DNA of 64,000 nt. Origin: Corylus avellana. Taxonomy: Eukaryota > Streptophyta > Magnoliopsida > Fagales > Betulaceae. The stretch covers positions 33,130,771 through 33,194,770 of the forward strand of contig NC_081543.1 in NCBI RefSeq assembly GCF_901000735.1, read 5' to 3'. Positions within the stretch are counted from its first letter, which is position 1. Each line of letters starts with the position of its first letter. Position numbers and translations under genes: made by a program. Shown piece by piece: positions 33,515-44,838 of this stretch. The notes under the pieces were generated by a model. It made no database searches. It had not been told where the DNA came from and saw nothing but the letters and a program-made list of their open reading frames with translations.

Positions 33515-36489
33515 AAAATAAAAAATTAGAAGGAAAGAATATGCATGCAGTTTTACGGAAAAATCTGTTGGCCAGGGTAGCTACTCAGAGTTTGATATGG
33601 TCTTCGTTGAGTTATCATTAACAGAGAATTGGTGATCTGTCATAAATATTATTTTTAGATATTTGCATTCAGTAATTATTTTTCTTTTGGGTCTGAACTT
33701 TAGGAGATTGAATAGAGGTTGCTGGAATATCTGGTTTACTATTGTTGCGGTGCAATTGAGGAGGAAATGTAATACCCTTATGAGGTTAAGATAAAAAAAA
33801 ATGGTAAATAATCTAGAGGATGGTATTCTCTGGAGCCAAATGTTCTGATACACCCTAAAGAATGGCTATAGAGAACCCCAAGGGGTTGGCCTAGTGGTTG
33901 AGGCTTGTGGTCTTATGGAGTATCACCCCTTAGATCCCAAGTTCAAGACTTTCTAGGTGCAAACTCCCCCTTGGAGCCACATCCCCTAGTGTGAAAAGCC
34001 TGCGATTTACCCTGATCCGTGTAGGAAAACTTCTGAGGGTATAGTGTACGGGTCCGAGGTTTACTCTGCAAGGATGGATTCGAAGGGCCCTGCCTTGTCA
34101 AGGTTCCCTGTCAAAAAAAAAAAAAAAAAGGCTATGGAGCATCTTGGGGAATCTCATAGAAAGAGTTTCTTTAGGCAAGGAACTTTGGTGGAGGAGTGTT
34201 AAGATTTTGAATGCCATTCTCAACAAGTGGCTACAATGCTTGACTCACTGCAAAAGAGGAAATTTCATCTAAATTTGGTAAAGAATCTCTTTAAGGAGAA
34301 TGCTAATGGCCGAGACATAGCATCTGATGGCTTTTGATATCCCTTTGTCTTTGTGCTTATTGATCAGTTCTTTACTTATCAGAGAAGAAAGTAAAAGCTT
34401 TTGGAGTAAAAGAAAGCCTGGAACATTAAGTGTAACACTTGAAAAAGATATCTTCAAATAGCCTTATTGCAAACTCAAGTTTTGAGCTTTACAGATGTTC
34501 ATTATTATTCTTTCAGTTAATTATTTACCTGGCTGAAGGACTTAATTTCCTCAGTTCCATGATTACTTACAATTCTATTTGTTTCAATATGTGTCCAAGA
34601 AGGAGCCGGTAAGGTGGCTATAGTTTCATTTCAGTGTTAGAAGAGTTGAATTTGTGATCAAGTAAAACTTATTTGGGAAGTTAGTTGATTGACTTTGTTC
34701 AGCTGATATGAACGACTGCCATAATCCGAGTCTCTCATTCATTGCTGGAAGATGGTTCAAGTGTTACATGCACTCAATAACTCAGTGATCAACCCAAAAT
34801 ACTGCCTCTAGGGGGATTGAAATGCTTGCCTTTCTTTCCCCGGCCCCCCCCCCCATTTTGGGGCTGCAAAAGTGCCAAGTTGTTATGATAGCTGTTTGAA
34901 AAATGCAATGGTGCTTTCGCATATGCAAGTTTCTGACCTTCGTGCTTCAGTTGTTTTAGATAGTCTTGTATTTGGGTTTTTTGTTTTTTGGCACGATGAA
35001 CACCCTCTCCTCTTCTCTCTTCTCTTTCCTTGGGCCTTGTGCATCACTGTTGTCTCATTCTCAGGTTATGCGTTCCAACCATGGGGAGGAATATACCATA
35101 AGGGAGCTAAATCCGGTTGAGTGGACATTTGACGATTGCCCCAAGGTGAGCTTTGGGCTTTGATGTATGCTTCTTGCTGTCCCAGTAAGACAGCAGATGT
35201 TTATTTATTTGTCTTTATTTTTACCTCTTGAGATTGTGCTGGTACATATTTACAAAATCTAAGAACCAACCATGAAATGAATCACAGCGTGTATGAATTT
35301 CTTGGCTCCAGCAATGTGTTAGACAATATCTTCATAGCTTTATTGTAGTCTTCAAGACTAAAATAGACATTTATATTGATATAAATGGGGCTAGGGTTGT
35401 GTTTAACAAAATTGTAGGTATCACTCTCTTTGCCTCGGTATATCCTCTCTCTACGAACGTGGCTTTTTGCTTGCATTTGTTTTTATATTGTTTGTGTATA
35501 GGGAATTACGGGTGTCTGGTGCTTTTCTTTTCAGATTCTTGTACCTATTGCTAATGGCACTGAGGAAATGGAAGCTGTGATGATCATTGATATTCTTCGC
35601 CGAGCAAAAGCAAATGTTGTGGTGGCCTCTGTTGAGGACAAACTAGAAATTCTGGCTTCTCGTCAAGTTAAACTAGTGGCGGATGTGCTCCTCGATGAGG
35701 CTACTAATCTTCTGTTTGACCTAATAGTGTTGCCAGTAAGTTGGGGGTTTTAGCTTTCTACTTGGCCACGACCAATTGTTTGGCATAACTACTTTCTGTA
35801 AATTTGCAGGGTGGACTGGGTGGGGCCCAAGCATTCACAAACTCTGAAAAACTTGTGAACCTTCTAAAGAAGCAGAAGGAATCAAATAGACCTTATGGAG
35901 CAATATGTGCATCCCCAGCTTTAGTCTTGGAACCCCATGGCTTACTCAAGGTACAGATCAACGTTACCTTCTTTATTTGAACCAGTTTCACCACAATCTT
36001 TATGAAAGAGACTATATAATGTGTGACTCTATCTATTAATTACAAGATTTGGAATGAAATCCCTTTCTGAAATTGGTGCGCAAAGCGCAAATTCATTGGA
36101 GACTTCATTGAGTTTTTTCCTACCCATATTGTGATTAACCACTGCTTTTTAATGCTATTCCCGTATTCTATAATACTGTTTTCAAAGCATTGTTGAATTT
36201 TATAATGTAAATTGTTTCTTCCATTCATATTTTTCTGCATTTCGATGGCCTCAGTTGAAAAATATGCATTGCTTTGATCCAGGGTAAAAAGGCCACAGCT
36301 TTTCCTGCATTGTGCAACAAGCTGTCAGATCCGAGTGAAGTTGAAAACAGGGTTGTGGTTGATGGCAATCTCATCACCAGCAGAGGGCCAGGAACTTCCA
36401 TCGAGTTTGCACTTGCAATTGTGGAGAAGCTGTTCGGGCGCAAGCAAGCTCTAGAGCTTGCAAAGACAATGCTTTTCGTGTACCCATAG
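31507..36489 (+). CDS. DJ1: Two-domain DJ-1/PfpI protein (DJ1A/DJ1B type)
   Basis: Homologue of human DJ-1/PARK7; plant relatives have glyoxalase or protective roles against reactive carbonyl and oxidative stress. Exons: 31507-31629, 31722-31922, 32914-33063, 33190-33372, 35065-35145, 35535-35735, 35810-35950, 36283-36489; 428 residues with the outer start. Two tandem DJ-1 domains repeat the same exon pattern. Each has the conserved Glu (E51, E256) and nucleophile Cys (C141 in YAAVCASP; C346 in YGAICASP), plus GGMPGA / GGLGGA after the LP motif and TSRGPGT near the end. Both domains therefore look active. Residues 1-34 from the outer ATG resemble an organelle transit peptide; an inner ATG at 31609 (MASSARK) would give a cytosolic form. 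Transcribed away from the IDM1-like gene. Confidence 0.93.
33469..33532. repeat. (TAAAAA)n low-complexity tract in DJ-1 intron 4
   Basis: Runs of AAAAATAAAAAATAAAA follow a CTT-repeat and T-run at 33430-33468. Simple sequence only. Confidence 0.9.
33874..34129 (+). mobile_element. tRNA-derived SINE in DJ-1 intron 4
   Basis: 256 bp. The 5' part carries an A-box-like TGGCCTAGTGGTTGAGG and a B-box-like AGTTCAAGACT about 50 bases later, as in RNA polymerase III promoters. A poly-A tail ends at 34129. Target duplications GGCTATAGAG (33864-33873) and GGCTATGGAG (34130-34139) differ by one base, so the insertion is fairly recent. Confidence 0.88.
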
Positions 36490-37412
36490 AGCTTGTATAA
36501 GTTTGTGTCGACCCTACTTGTACGAACATCTAATCGAGAAGAGACAAGAAAAATGGTGAGTTGAATTCATAGTTTTGAACATGAATTCACTTTGTGTACA
36601 ACGGTTTGTCTATAAATAAATGAGTTTTGAAGTAATTTAATTTCTTCCAAAAAAAAAGTTAGATGATCAATGCTCTGGGTTTCGGGATTCTAATGTGTCT
36701 TTTGGGAATGCGTGAATGGATTTTTGTCTTGAATTTTTGATCATTTAGCTTTTCTAGAAAATAGATGTATTAATTTTCTCCACAAATTTATTCATATTCT
36801 AATCCTTATTGCATAAAGTTAAGCTGTTACTTAGTTGTTGGTTCCTACGTTTAATCTTATTTCAATTTTAATCGCTTTGAATTCATGATTTAGCAAGTAA
36901 ATGAATCACAAAAGTTAGTTGTGAAAATGATGCTTCTCAAGGGGTGAATCTGCAAGTCCCATGGAAATCAGATGGTACCATGCATAACTAAGGAATTTGT
37001 AAATTTGTATAATGAGGTACATCATACTCGTAGTGTTACAACTAAAATCTATCATATTGGTAGTGTTACAATTAAATTCTTGATTGAAAATAATTATTGA
37101 ATTTGAAATTATCATTTTGATTTTGATTTATTGGTAATTTTAAAAGGTACATCACATGTGAGATGACTTAAGGAGGATTCTAGTCCTTCTCCTAGCATTA
37201 GTCTAATTATTTTAGTTAAGAAATCTGTAAATGCATATTAGCCACCAAACTGCATTCTAAAATTGTACTAATTCATTCATTTATACTCAATAGGAAAATT
37301 TCTATAAACACAGAGTGGGTGTAGAGGAGTAAAAAGTTGATTTGAAGTACTGAATCTTCAGTTTGCTCGTAAGCTGTTGCACTTTCGCTCGGGCTTTGGC
37401 CTTTCAGATTTA

Positions 37413-37417
<5 letters not shown>

Positions 37418-37450
<33 letters not shown>
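37418..37450. repeat. (TA)n microsatellite
   Basis: Pure TA repeats of about 16 units. The 36490-38680 spacer around it is AT-rich, with a short duplicated block at 37775-37870 (GTCGGTCTGRTAAAATTGTT twice) and no gene. Confidence 0.9.
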
Positions 37451-37453
<3 letters not shown>

Positions 37454-38856
37454 AATCTTCTAAGGGAGAGTTACTTTGTGTACTTATCCCTCTTGCCTAT
37501 TAGATAATCTCTAAATCTGTGCAAATCGCCCCCTTCTACATGAATCAGATAAAAGTTATAAAACTTCAACGAATATGACTCATAAGAATTCGAACCTTAG
37601 ATATAATGTAAATACCACCAAGATTAAAATCCATACCATACCAATTGCACCAATTCCATGATAAATGGAGAAAACAACTTACAATTTCACACTCCATAAA
37701 TGCTGCATTAATGAGTTGTTGTACATGACAATGAATTGGAAATGGATAGTCTTCATTTCAATTGAATAGAGAGGAGTCGGTCTGATAAAATTGTTCACAA
37801 AAAGTCGTCTCACAATATGACTCATAAATGGAGAAGAGTCGGTCTGGTAAAATTGTTCACAAAAAGTGAGACGACGACAATTTTACCTCTCAAAAAGCAA
37901 TGGATAATCTCCATTTCACAGTGGATTGTAGTACATGCCCAATGGCCTTTGGCAACAGTTGCATTGCCACAAAACAGTGTCATTCTTTAACAATCAAAGC
38001 TTCCTTCACAGGGGTACGGACTCCGTTTGTTTATATATATATATATTAAAATAAAAATATTAACAAATTTTTCTAAAAAACATAAAAATAAAAATAAAAT
38101 TATTTTTATGTCACATCAAATCACTTTTTTAAACCAACAGAAAATACTAACATATAAAATTATATTTTTATGAAATATATCAATCCGAACCAATTTAAAA
38201 CTTAGTATATTGGTTATTAGTGACTTAGTTTTGTGATTTAACAGATAGCCAAAAAATAAAAAAAAATAAAACTTGATTCCTAGATAAATTTGAAAGTTGA
38301 AACTCTCTACTTACCGGAGAAAAAATAAAAGAAAGAAAAAGGAATTTGAAATTCTACTAAAAACGTGGCTCCAACAAAAATGCTACCCTGACTTATCGGT
38401 TAGAAGAAGAATAAAGAAATTTTAAAAAAATAATAATATTTAAATAAAATAGTAAAAGTTGATAATTAAAATGATAAAACTGCATGGGTGCTTTAAAAAA
38501 ATTGGATAACTAAAATAGATAAATATAATATTTTGCTATTTTTGTGAGTAAAATTTGGTGAGACCGCTAAGAATGCTCTTAGAGTCTCAAAACTAAATTC
38601 AATTGTTGTGGGTCAAATGGGCGTAGGTACCCATACAATTTAAGTCTTGAACCCACACCTCACCATCCACCTTGTTATAAGAAACCAAAAAAAAAAAAAC
38701 AAAAAAATGTAAAATTAGTCATTATAGTTTATTTAATTTGTAATTAATTCCCTTGTCAAAATGAATTCAAAGATCCTTGAGGTATGCAAAAAAAAAAAAA
38801 AAAAAAACAAAAACAAAAAATCCCTACAACCAAATTCCGTCAACTAACTTAACATG

Positions 38857-39233
38857 TGTTGGGGATAAAATTCACCATGGGTCCCACTATCTCTTAACAA
38901 CCCTTAATTATCTCATAAGGTCATACATTATCTTATAAAGTCCTACCTTATCTCAACTACCTCATATTATTTTCCCATTATTTCAAACGATTCTTCAATC
39001 ATCTGAAAGAAGAAAATCAAGGAAGCAGTTACACAGAAAAACCCTATAAAAGGGAACTAAAGACATCGGTAAGAGGATCTTCTTTGATATACAATGCTAG
39101 CTCTTGCTACATTTTGACTCCATATACGACTACTAACTTAAGCATCGGAGACCCGATTGATAATCACAGACGCCTCGAAGAACGTGAAGATCACACCAAT
39201 CCGAAACTATTGAGAGAAAAACGTGCATCAACA
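38857..39233 (+). mobile_element. Solo LTR with 5-bp target duplication
   Basis: TGTTGGGGATAAAATTC...GCATCAACA, 377 bp, with ACATG on both sides (38852-38856, 39234-39238). A promoter-like CCCTATAAAAGGG occurs at about 39041-39053. There is no internal domain, so it is the scar of LTR-LTR recombination of a full element. Confidence 0.85.
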
Positions 39234-39408
39234 ACATGTTATGATAAGGTAAAAATAAGGTAAAATGTTAGAACCAATAAAATTGTGTCACGTGTGCTAT
39301 TTAAGTAAGTGTTAAGTGTTACACTAACATAATCTGTTAAATTAGTTAGGGGAATTTGACTGTAGGGAGTAAATTGTTTTTTTGGCATACCTCAAGAACC
39401 TCTGAGTT

Positions 39409-40097
39409 AATAACACATCTATCGCCCTCCTCCCCTTCCTTGTTCCTCTTCCCCTGGTAGCAATGCTCGGTGTCTTATGTGTAGTCTCTTTCTGACTCTG
39501 TTTCTGGCGGTTTTGATTTAAATCTAGTTTATAGATCTAGATCTAGATCTAGTTTTTCAACTCAAATCTACTCATCTTCACTAGCCAAGGCGTGTTTTCT
39601 CGGGAATGTCTACAATGTCGTGCTCCTCCGCTAGTGCTTGTATTGGGGATTTTTTTTTTTTTTTTTTTTTTAATTTTTAATTTTTAGTTTTGATTTTTTG
39701 TTATTTTTGTCATGGTCTTTGGGTCGAGGACGTGAGTTGTTTTCCTCATCTTTTAGGCCAAGGATGAGTAGATTGGTGTAGGGGATTATCTCTCACGACC
39801 GAAAAATAAAGTTTGAAAATTTGGGCTACCCATGTCTTAGATATAATCTGCTCAATGCAGATCTGTTTCATAACTGTAACTGTACGTGGGTTAGCGAAAG
39901 CTGAAGTCATAGATAGTATTTTTTTTTTTTTTTGACATCTTCTCATAAAAGGGAGAGGGGAATTCGAAATCATAGATAGTACTTGATTATAAGAATTTTC
40001 TGATTGTATCTATGATTTATCAGGTGTGATGTAAGAATTTTATACTCTTGATCTTTTATCAATGAAATTTGACAAGATTCTTGTTAAAAAAAAAAAA
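39409..40097 (+). mobile_element. Poly-A retroinsertion (LINE 3'-end-like) inside the foldback arm
   Basis: 689 bp ending in an A-run, with CTCTGAGTT at 39400-39408 and again at 40098-40106. The 3' end (TTATCAATGAAATTTGAC before the A-run) is typical of plant non-LTR elements. No coding frame remains, so a processed transcript cannot be excluded. Confidence 0.7.
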
Positions 40098-40871
40098 ACT
40101 CTGAGTTTATTTTGATACCATATGAAATTGATTGTAAATCACATAAACCATGTTGATTGATTTTATATTTTTTCTTTGATAATTTAAAATCAGTCCATGT
40201 ATTAAAGCCAAAGGGGAAAAAAAAAAAGTCAATAGTTGAGAAAGAAAGGGAAGCTCCCATTTAAGTAATACATTTAAAAATAAATAATTATTCTAAAATT
40301 CATAAATTAGAAATCTCCAATTTGATCGTAGATTGCATTAATATAAGAGTTTGTAATGAACCTCTTTGGTAGCATTGTGTTGACAATTCTTTATTGTGAT
40401 CGCAGATGACAACTTGAAAGGTCATTAACGAATGAACAAGTCAATCTTATTGTATTGCTCCAAAAAAAAAAAAAAAAAAAGCCAATCCTAATAAGTTTGA
40501 GCTTTATTTATTTCTTTATTTATTTTTATTTATAGAAGTTGGTAAAAAATTTCTACAAACCAACAGACACACACACACACATATATATATATAAGCACTT
40601 TTTTTTTTTTTTTGAGGGATTTCCTTGCTGCAAAAAAGTTTTTAACCTTTATTTATAAGCACATATTTTCTTATTAATTATATTAAAAAATTAAACCACC
40701 CGAGAGAGGCAAACAAGTATTTAGTCGTATAAAAAATGTATTTCTTACAAACTCTATTATTATTATTTTTATTTTTATTTTTTCTATTAGATTCTATCCA
40801 ATCCACCATGCCGAAATATTCCAGAACGCGAAAGGCCCTGAATTTCGCACAAATCGATTACCATGCATATC

Positions 40872-41696
40872 GGCCTCATTTGCCAACAGCCAGGGCCAGC
40901 ACTGTAGCTGGAACGGCACTGTTCCAGCTACAGTGCCAACAGCAAAAATTGACTTTTTACTTAATTTTTTTTTTTTTTTTTTAAAAGAAAAAAATGAGGA
41001 GAAAGATAGGGTGGTTCCAGCCACCTCTTGGCCAAAATGGGGTGGCTGGATCACCCCATTTTTGGCCAAGGGGGTGGCTCCCTGGCCGATTTGGGGGTGG
41101 TCGAACCACNNNNNNNNNNNNNNNNNNNNNNNNNNNNNNNNNNNNNNNNNNNNNNNNNNNNNNNNNNNNNNNNNNNNNNNNNNNNNNNNNNNNNNNNNNN
41201 NNNNNNNNNNNNNNNNNNNNNNNNNNNNNNNNNNNNNNNNNNNNNNNNNNNNNNNNNNNNNNNNNNNNNNNNNNNNNNNNNNNNNNNNNNNNNNNNNNNN
41301 NNNNNNNNNNNNNNNNNNNNNNNNNNNNNNNNNNNNNNNNNNNNNNNNNNNNNNNNNNNNNNNNNNNNNNNNNNNNNNNNNNNNNNNNNNNNNNNNNNNN
41401 NNNNNNNNNNNNNNNNNNNNNNNNNNNNNNNNNNNNNNNNNNNNNNNNAAAAAAAAAAAAAAAAAGAGGGATCAGGTGCATTTGGGGGTGGTCGGACCAC
41501 CCCCAAGGGGCTGGGGGTGGTTTCGGCCACCCTATACAAAAATGGGGTGGCCAGGCTACCCCATTTTTTTTTTAATATTTTGCTTTAAATAAAATAAAAT
41601 AAAATAAGTAAAAAGTCAATTTTTGCTGCTGACACTGTAATTAGAACAGTGCCATTCCAGTTACAGTGCCGACCTCGACTGTCAGCAAACGAGGCC
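40872..41696. mobile_element. Long-TIR element with 3-bp ATC duplication, centre lost in assembly gap
   Basis: Left end GGCCTCATTTGCCAACAGCC and inverted right end GGCCTCGTTTGCTGACAGTC continue matching for about 100 bp, including GCAAAAATTGACTTTTTACTT on both arms. ATC flanks both ends (40869-40871, 41697-41699); a 3-bp duplication suggests a PIF/Harbinger type. Next to the gap on both sides are GGGGTGGCTGGATCACCCC-like palindromes. Confidence 0.8.
41110..41448. other. Assembly gap (339 N)
   Basis: The gap lies within the palindromic centre of the element at 40872-41696 and next to a long A-run, both hard to sequence. 41700-43370 beyond the element is AT-rich spacer with an (ATT)n run near 42835. 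Confidence 0.98.
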
Positions 41697-43479
41697 ATCG
41701 GGATAGAATTCAAAGAGAAGTTCTTTCAAAGGTCAAATCAACCTGTTACACTCCTCCACGTGCAGTCCTTTGATTTTAAGAGGCAAGGGAAACGCATGGG
41801 GAATTTCCAGCAATTATTATTGCTTGACTGCCGGGGCCCGGACAGTTGTGAGAGGGATTTTATATAATATAATATAATTGTATAAATCTCATATTATACT
41901 ATTTATTTGGATAAATAGGTTTTGTAAGTTTATAAGATTTTTTTTTAAGGAAAAACATAACATTTCATTCAATAATAATACAAGCATAAAGCTTTTACAT
42001 CACATAGCAAAGTTCTGAAGCAACCGTAACATAAAACTACAAGATTACAAGTTAGATTTAAAACCAATCCGCTAACTCATGACTAAACTTTAAATTTAAA
42101 CTTCAGAAATTTATCTTTCTGCGTAGGTTTATTTGGACAAATAAATACTATATGGACACACAATATGAAAATTGGGCAGCATATTGTTAGAAATTTCAAT
42201 TCTCCATATATATATTAAAAAAATAATAATATACACATAAGATCAGAGAACATTAAAAAAAATATTAGAAAAAATTGTAGAAAAATAGGTAATAATTGAT
42301 GGAGATGGATAAGGAGTTGTTAGAATTTGAAGATTTATATTTATTTATTTCTCAATTATTGCTTCTCTTATGTTTAATGATAAACATATGATCATATTAA
42401 CTAAACAGAAATTCATTCCGGTGGCTTTGGCTAAATTTTTAAAAACCAGTTTTTCGTCTCTCAAATGCAATAAACTCTTTTTAAAATTGTCAGTTATCCA
42501 GATAATTTTTTTAAAAACGATCTCAACACTAAACAAACCACAAAATCCTTTTCAAAAAATAAAACATTTCTAGAAAATAACTAAACACATGCTTATTTTT
42601 TCATGTGTGTGGATGTTGCTTGTTACATACAAAATTTAAAAAGTGTCACCTAGCGTGGTAGCCACTAAAATCATCTTACAAGTTTAAGCCGGCCGCGGCT
42701 AGAACTCTCTGGGTAGCCTTGCAATGGCTATCTACTAAGGACTCGTTTGGAATTGTAATTTTAATAAATGCGATTTTAAAAATTGTATTTTAAAAATTGC
42801 AAAGACGTTTGGTAAAATATGTTAAAAAGATTTTATTATTATTATTATTATTATTATTAAATATTTGTTATGTGAAATCATAATTTTGATTAAATTATAC
42901 CCCTACTCTGCTTATAAAAATAATAATTTTTTTTTTTCTATTTTTAATTAAACATTTTTTAAATCATAATGCCGAAGAACTTATAACCCCTCCATGATTT
43001 AGCTATGGCTGCTAGAACCGTTTGACCGCAGGTCGTAATAGTGGTAAGTTCTGCATGGACATGGTATTGCCACAGTGTTTGGCATGCTCACCACCGTGGT
43101 GGTCCCACCACCGGTGAGACTTATCTAATTCCAGCAGCCTTTTTTTAACCGGTGAAGACTAATCTAATTCCAACAGCTTTTTTTTTTTTTTTTTACTTTT
43201 TAAAAAATATTATTTTTTAGGAACACTTATAATTTATATTTCAGGAGCTATCAAATTTACATTCTTAGACTCTTTCTTTCTATAATTCTTTTTTTTAAAA
43301 AATTTGACACCTACCAAAATAATTCTTAATTTTTATATATTTTATTAAAAAAAAAAAAAAATCCAGAACCCAAAATGGGCTCCAAATGTAGAGAGTTGAA
43401 ACTTTTCCAGCTGCGGTTTTCCAAGCCTAAATTTGTAGCTTTCATTTCACGACACACAACATCGTATAAGACTGGTAAC

Positions 43480-43605
43480 TGCAAAGCTCCAACGTCAGAA
43501 GTTCTCTTTCTCTCTCTCTCTCTTGCGAAGTTCAAAGCTAGCAGTACGGGTCCAAAGGCTAAATCTTCTCCAATCATCAAGTTGGAATTTTCTAAGGATT
43601 TCTCA
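43480..43605 (+). promoter_or_regulatory. Probable 5' UTR exon of the kinase gene
   Basis: A CT-rich leader (TTCTCTTTCTCTCTCTC at about 43500) ends TCTCA|GTGAGTTG, a strong donor after 43605. A good acceptor TTTGACAG precedes 44795, 44 bases before the kinase ATG. Inferred from splice signals; the transcription start is not identified. Confidence 0.4.
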
Positions 43606-44187
43606 GTGAGTTGACATTTTATCTGTTCTTTTTAGTTGTTTGTTTTCTGAGAAAATGGGGTTAATTAGACTATGTAGGATGATTCCGGGTCTTCTGCTTT
43701 TTGTTATTCTCTTTCCAGAAAATGATAAGCTCAGGCCAAAGAGTTATAATTTGGGTTTTCCTTCATTTTTTTCAGCTGCCGATTGTTATGTCTATGGTCA
43801 AAATATAGATGAATAAGAAACTGAAATGATTTGATGGAAATTCTTGTTTAATTTAAGTTTGTTCATCGTTTGTTTAGGAATATATGGGGACTATAGTTCA
43901 AAATGTTCAATTCAATGAAAACCACACCGTGGGGTTGGGTGTTCATTTCAATTGTGAGTTTACATGACGTTTTATAATTTGCTGGAATCTTACATGGACT
44001 TGGGTGCCTTTACAATATATGAAACAATTATACTGCAAACTTTTTTCAGTTGCTTACACTGGGTTTTCCAATAGAAACTTTAACAACTTGTATCTCATGA
44101 GTTTAGTTCGATCTCTATTATGAAGGATGTTTGAGGATTTTCTAATTTTTTTCCGTAGAAGTGCTCTCAAATATGCGTGTGTGCAGC

Positions 44188-44365
44188 GGGATAAGGATCC
44201 ACGAAAATTACCAGCCTAAATTGCTTGCAATTTGGATAGGTAATGTGAGAGAGCTTATATGAGACCCACTTGACCGGGTAGGTGGATCCATATGAGCTCT
44301 CTCACATTACCAGCCCCAATTGCTAGCAATTCGAGCAGGTAATTACTGTAGATACTAATCCTTGT
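44188..44365. mobile_element. Foldback MITE in the kinase 5' UTR intron
   Basis: GGTAATGTGAGAGAGCTTATATG in the left half pairs with CATATGAGCTCTCTCACATTACC in the right half; outside these, ATTACCAGCCTAAATTGC pairs with GCAATTCGAGCAGGTAAT. Non-coding. Confidence 0.75.
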
Positions 44366-44838
44366 GTGCACGTGGGTGTGGCTGTTTGTGTGTAGAACTT
44401 ACTTTGGGTTGTACTTGGAGAGTTATCATAATTGGTAAACTGGCTTCTGTGTAGTCAATTTTGCTTGAGAACAGAAAATTTAAGCCACTCAGACATGATT
44501 CTGAGGTAATAGTTAATATAAAGGATGAAACGTTTAGATGAGTATGTGGAGCATGGTAGAGCCTAATATTCTTTAACAGGTAGTTTGGATGTGGCTATTT
44601 CCAATGTTGTGGCAGCCATGTTTTTGTTCTCTTAGCTTGATAGACGTGCTCAATCATTACCACCAAACGTTGGTTTCTAGACTTCACACACCCTTCCTCA
44701 TAGCAGAATTACTAATTAATATTTGTTACTAGGATTTTTGGCAGTCAACAGTTATATGATGACAGGTTTGTGTTAAAATGGTTTACTTTGACAGGCAGGG
44801 CTTGATTTGTTGGAGGTATTGATAGTAAGAAGCTGGTG

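Larger units (their letters stand above)
38705..40175. mobile_element. Foldback DNA element carrying two nested retroelement insertions
   Basis: Left arm (about 38725-38860) reads AATTCAAAGATCCTTGAGGT then ATGC and an A-run, then CCAAATTCCGTCAACTAAC. The right arm is its inverted match in two pieces: TTAGTTAGGGGAATTTGACT...GGCATACCTCAAGAACCTCTGAGTT up to 39408, then TTTATTTTGATACC onward from 40104. The break is an insertion of 689 bp; a solo LTR sits in the centre. Outer ends are approximate. Confidence 0.7.

Noticed and set aside
40933..41592. Long frames crossing the second N-run
   Set aside because: N bases are not evidence of coding; flanks are transposon palindromes.
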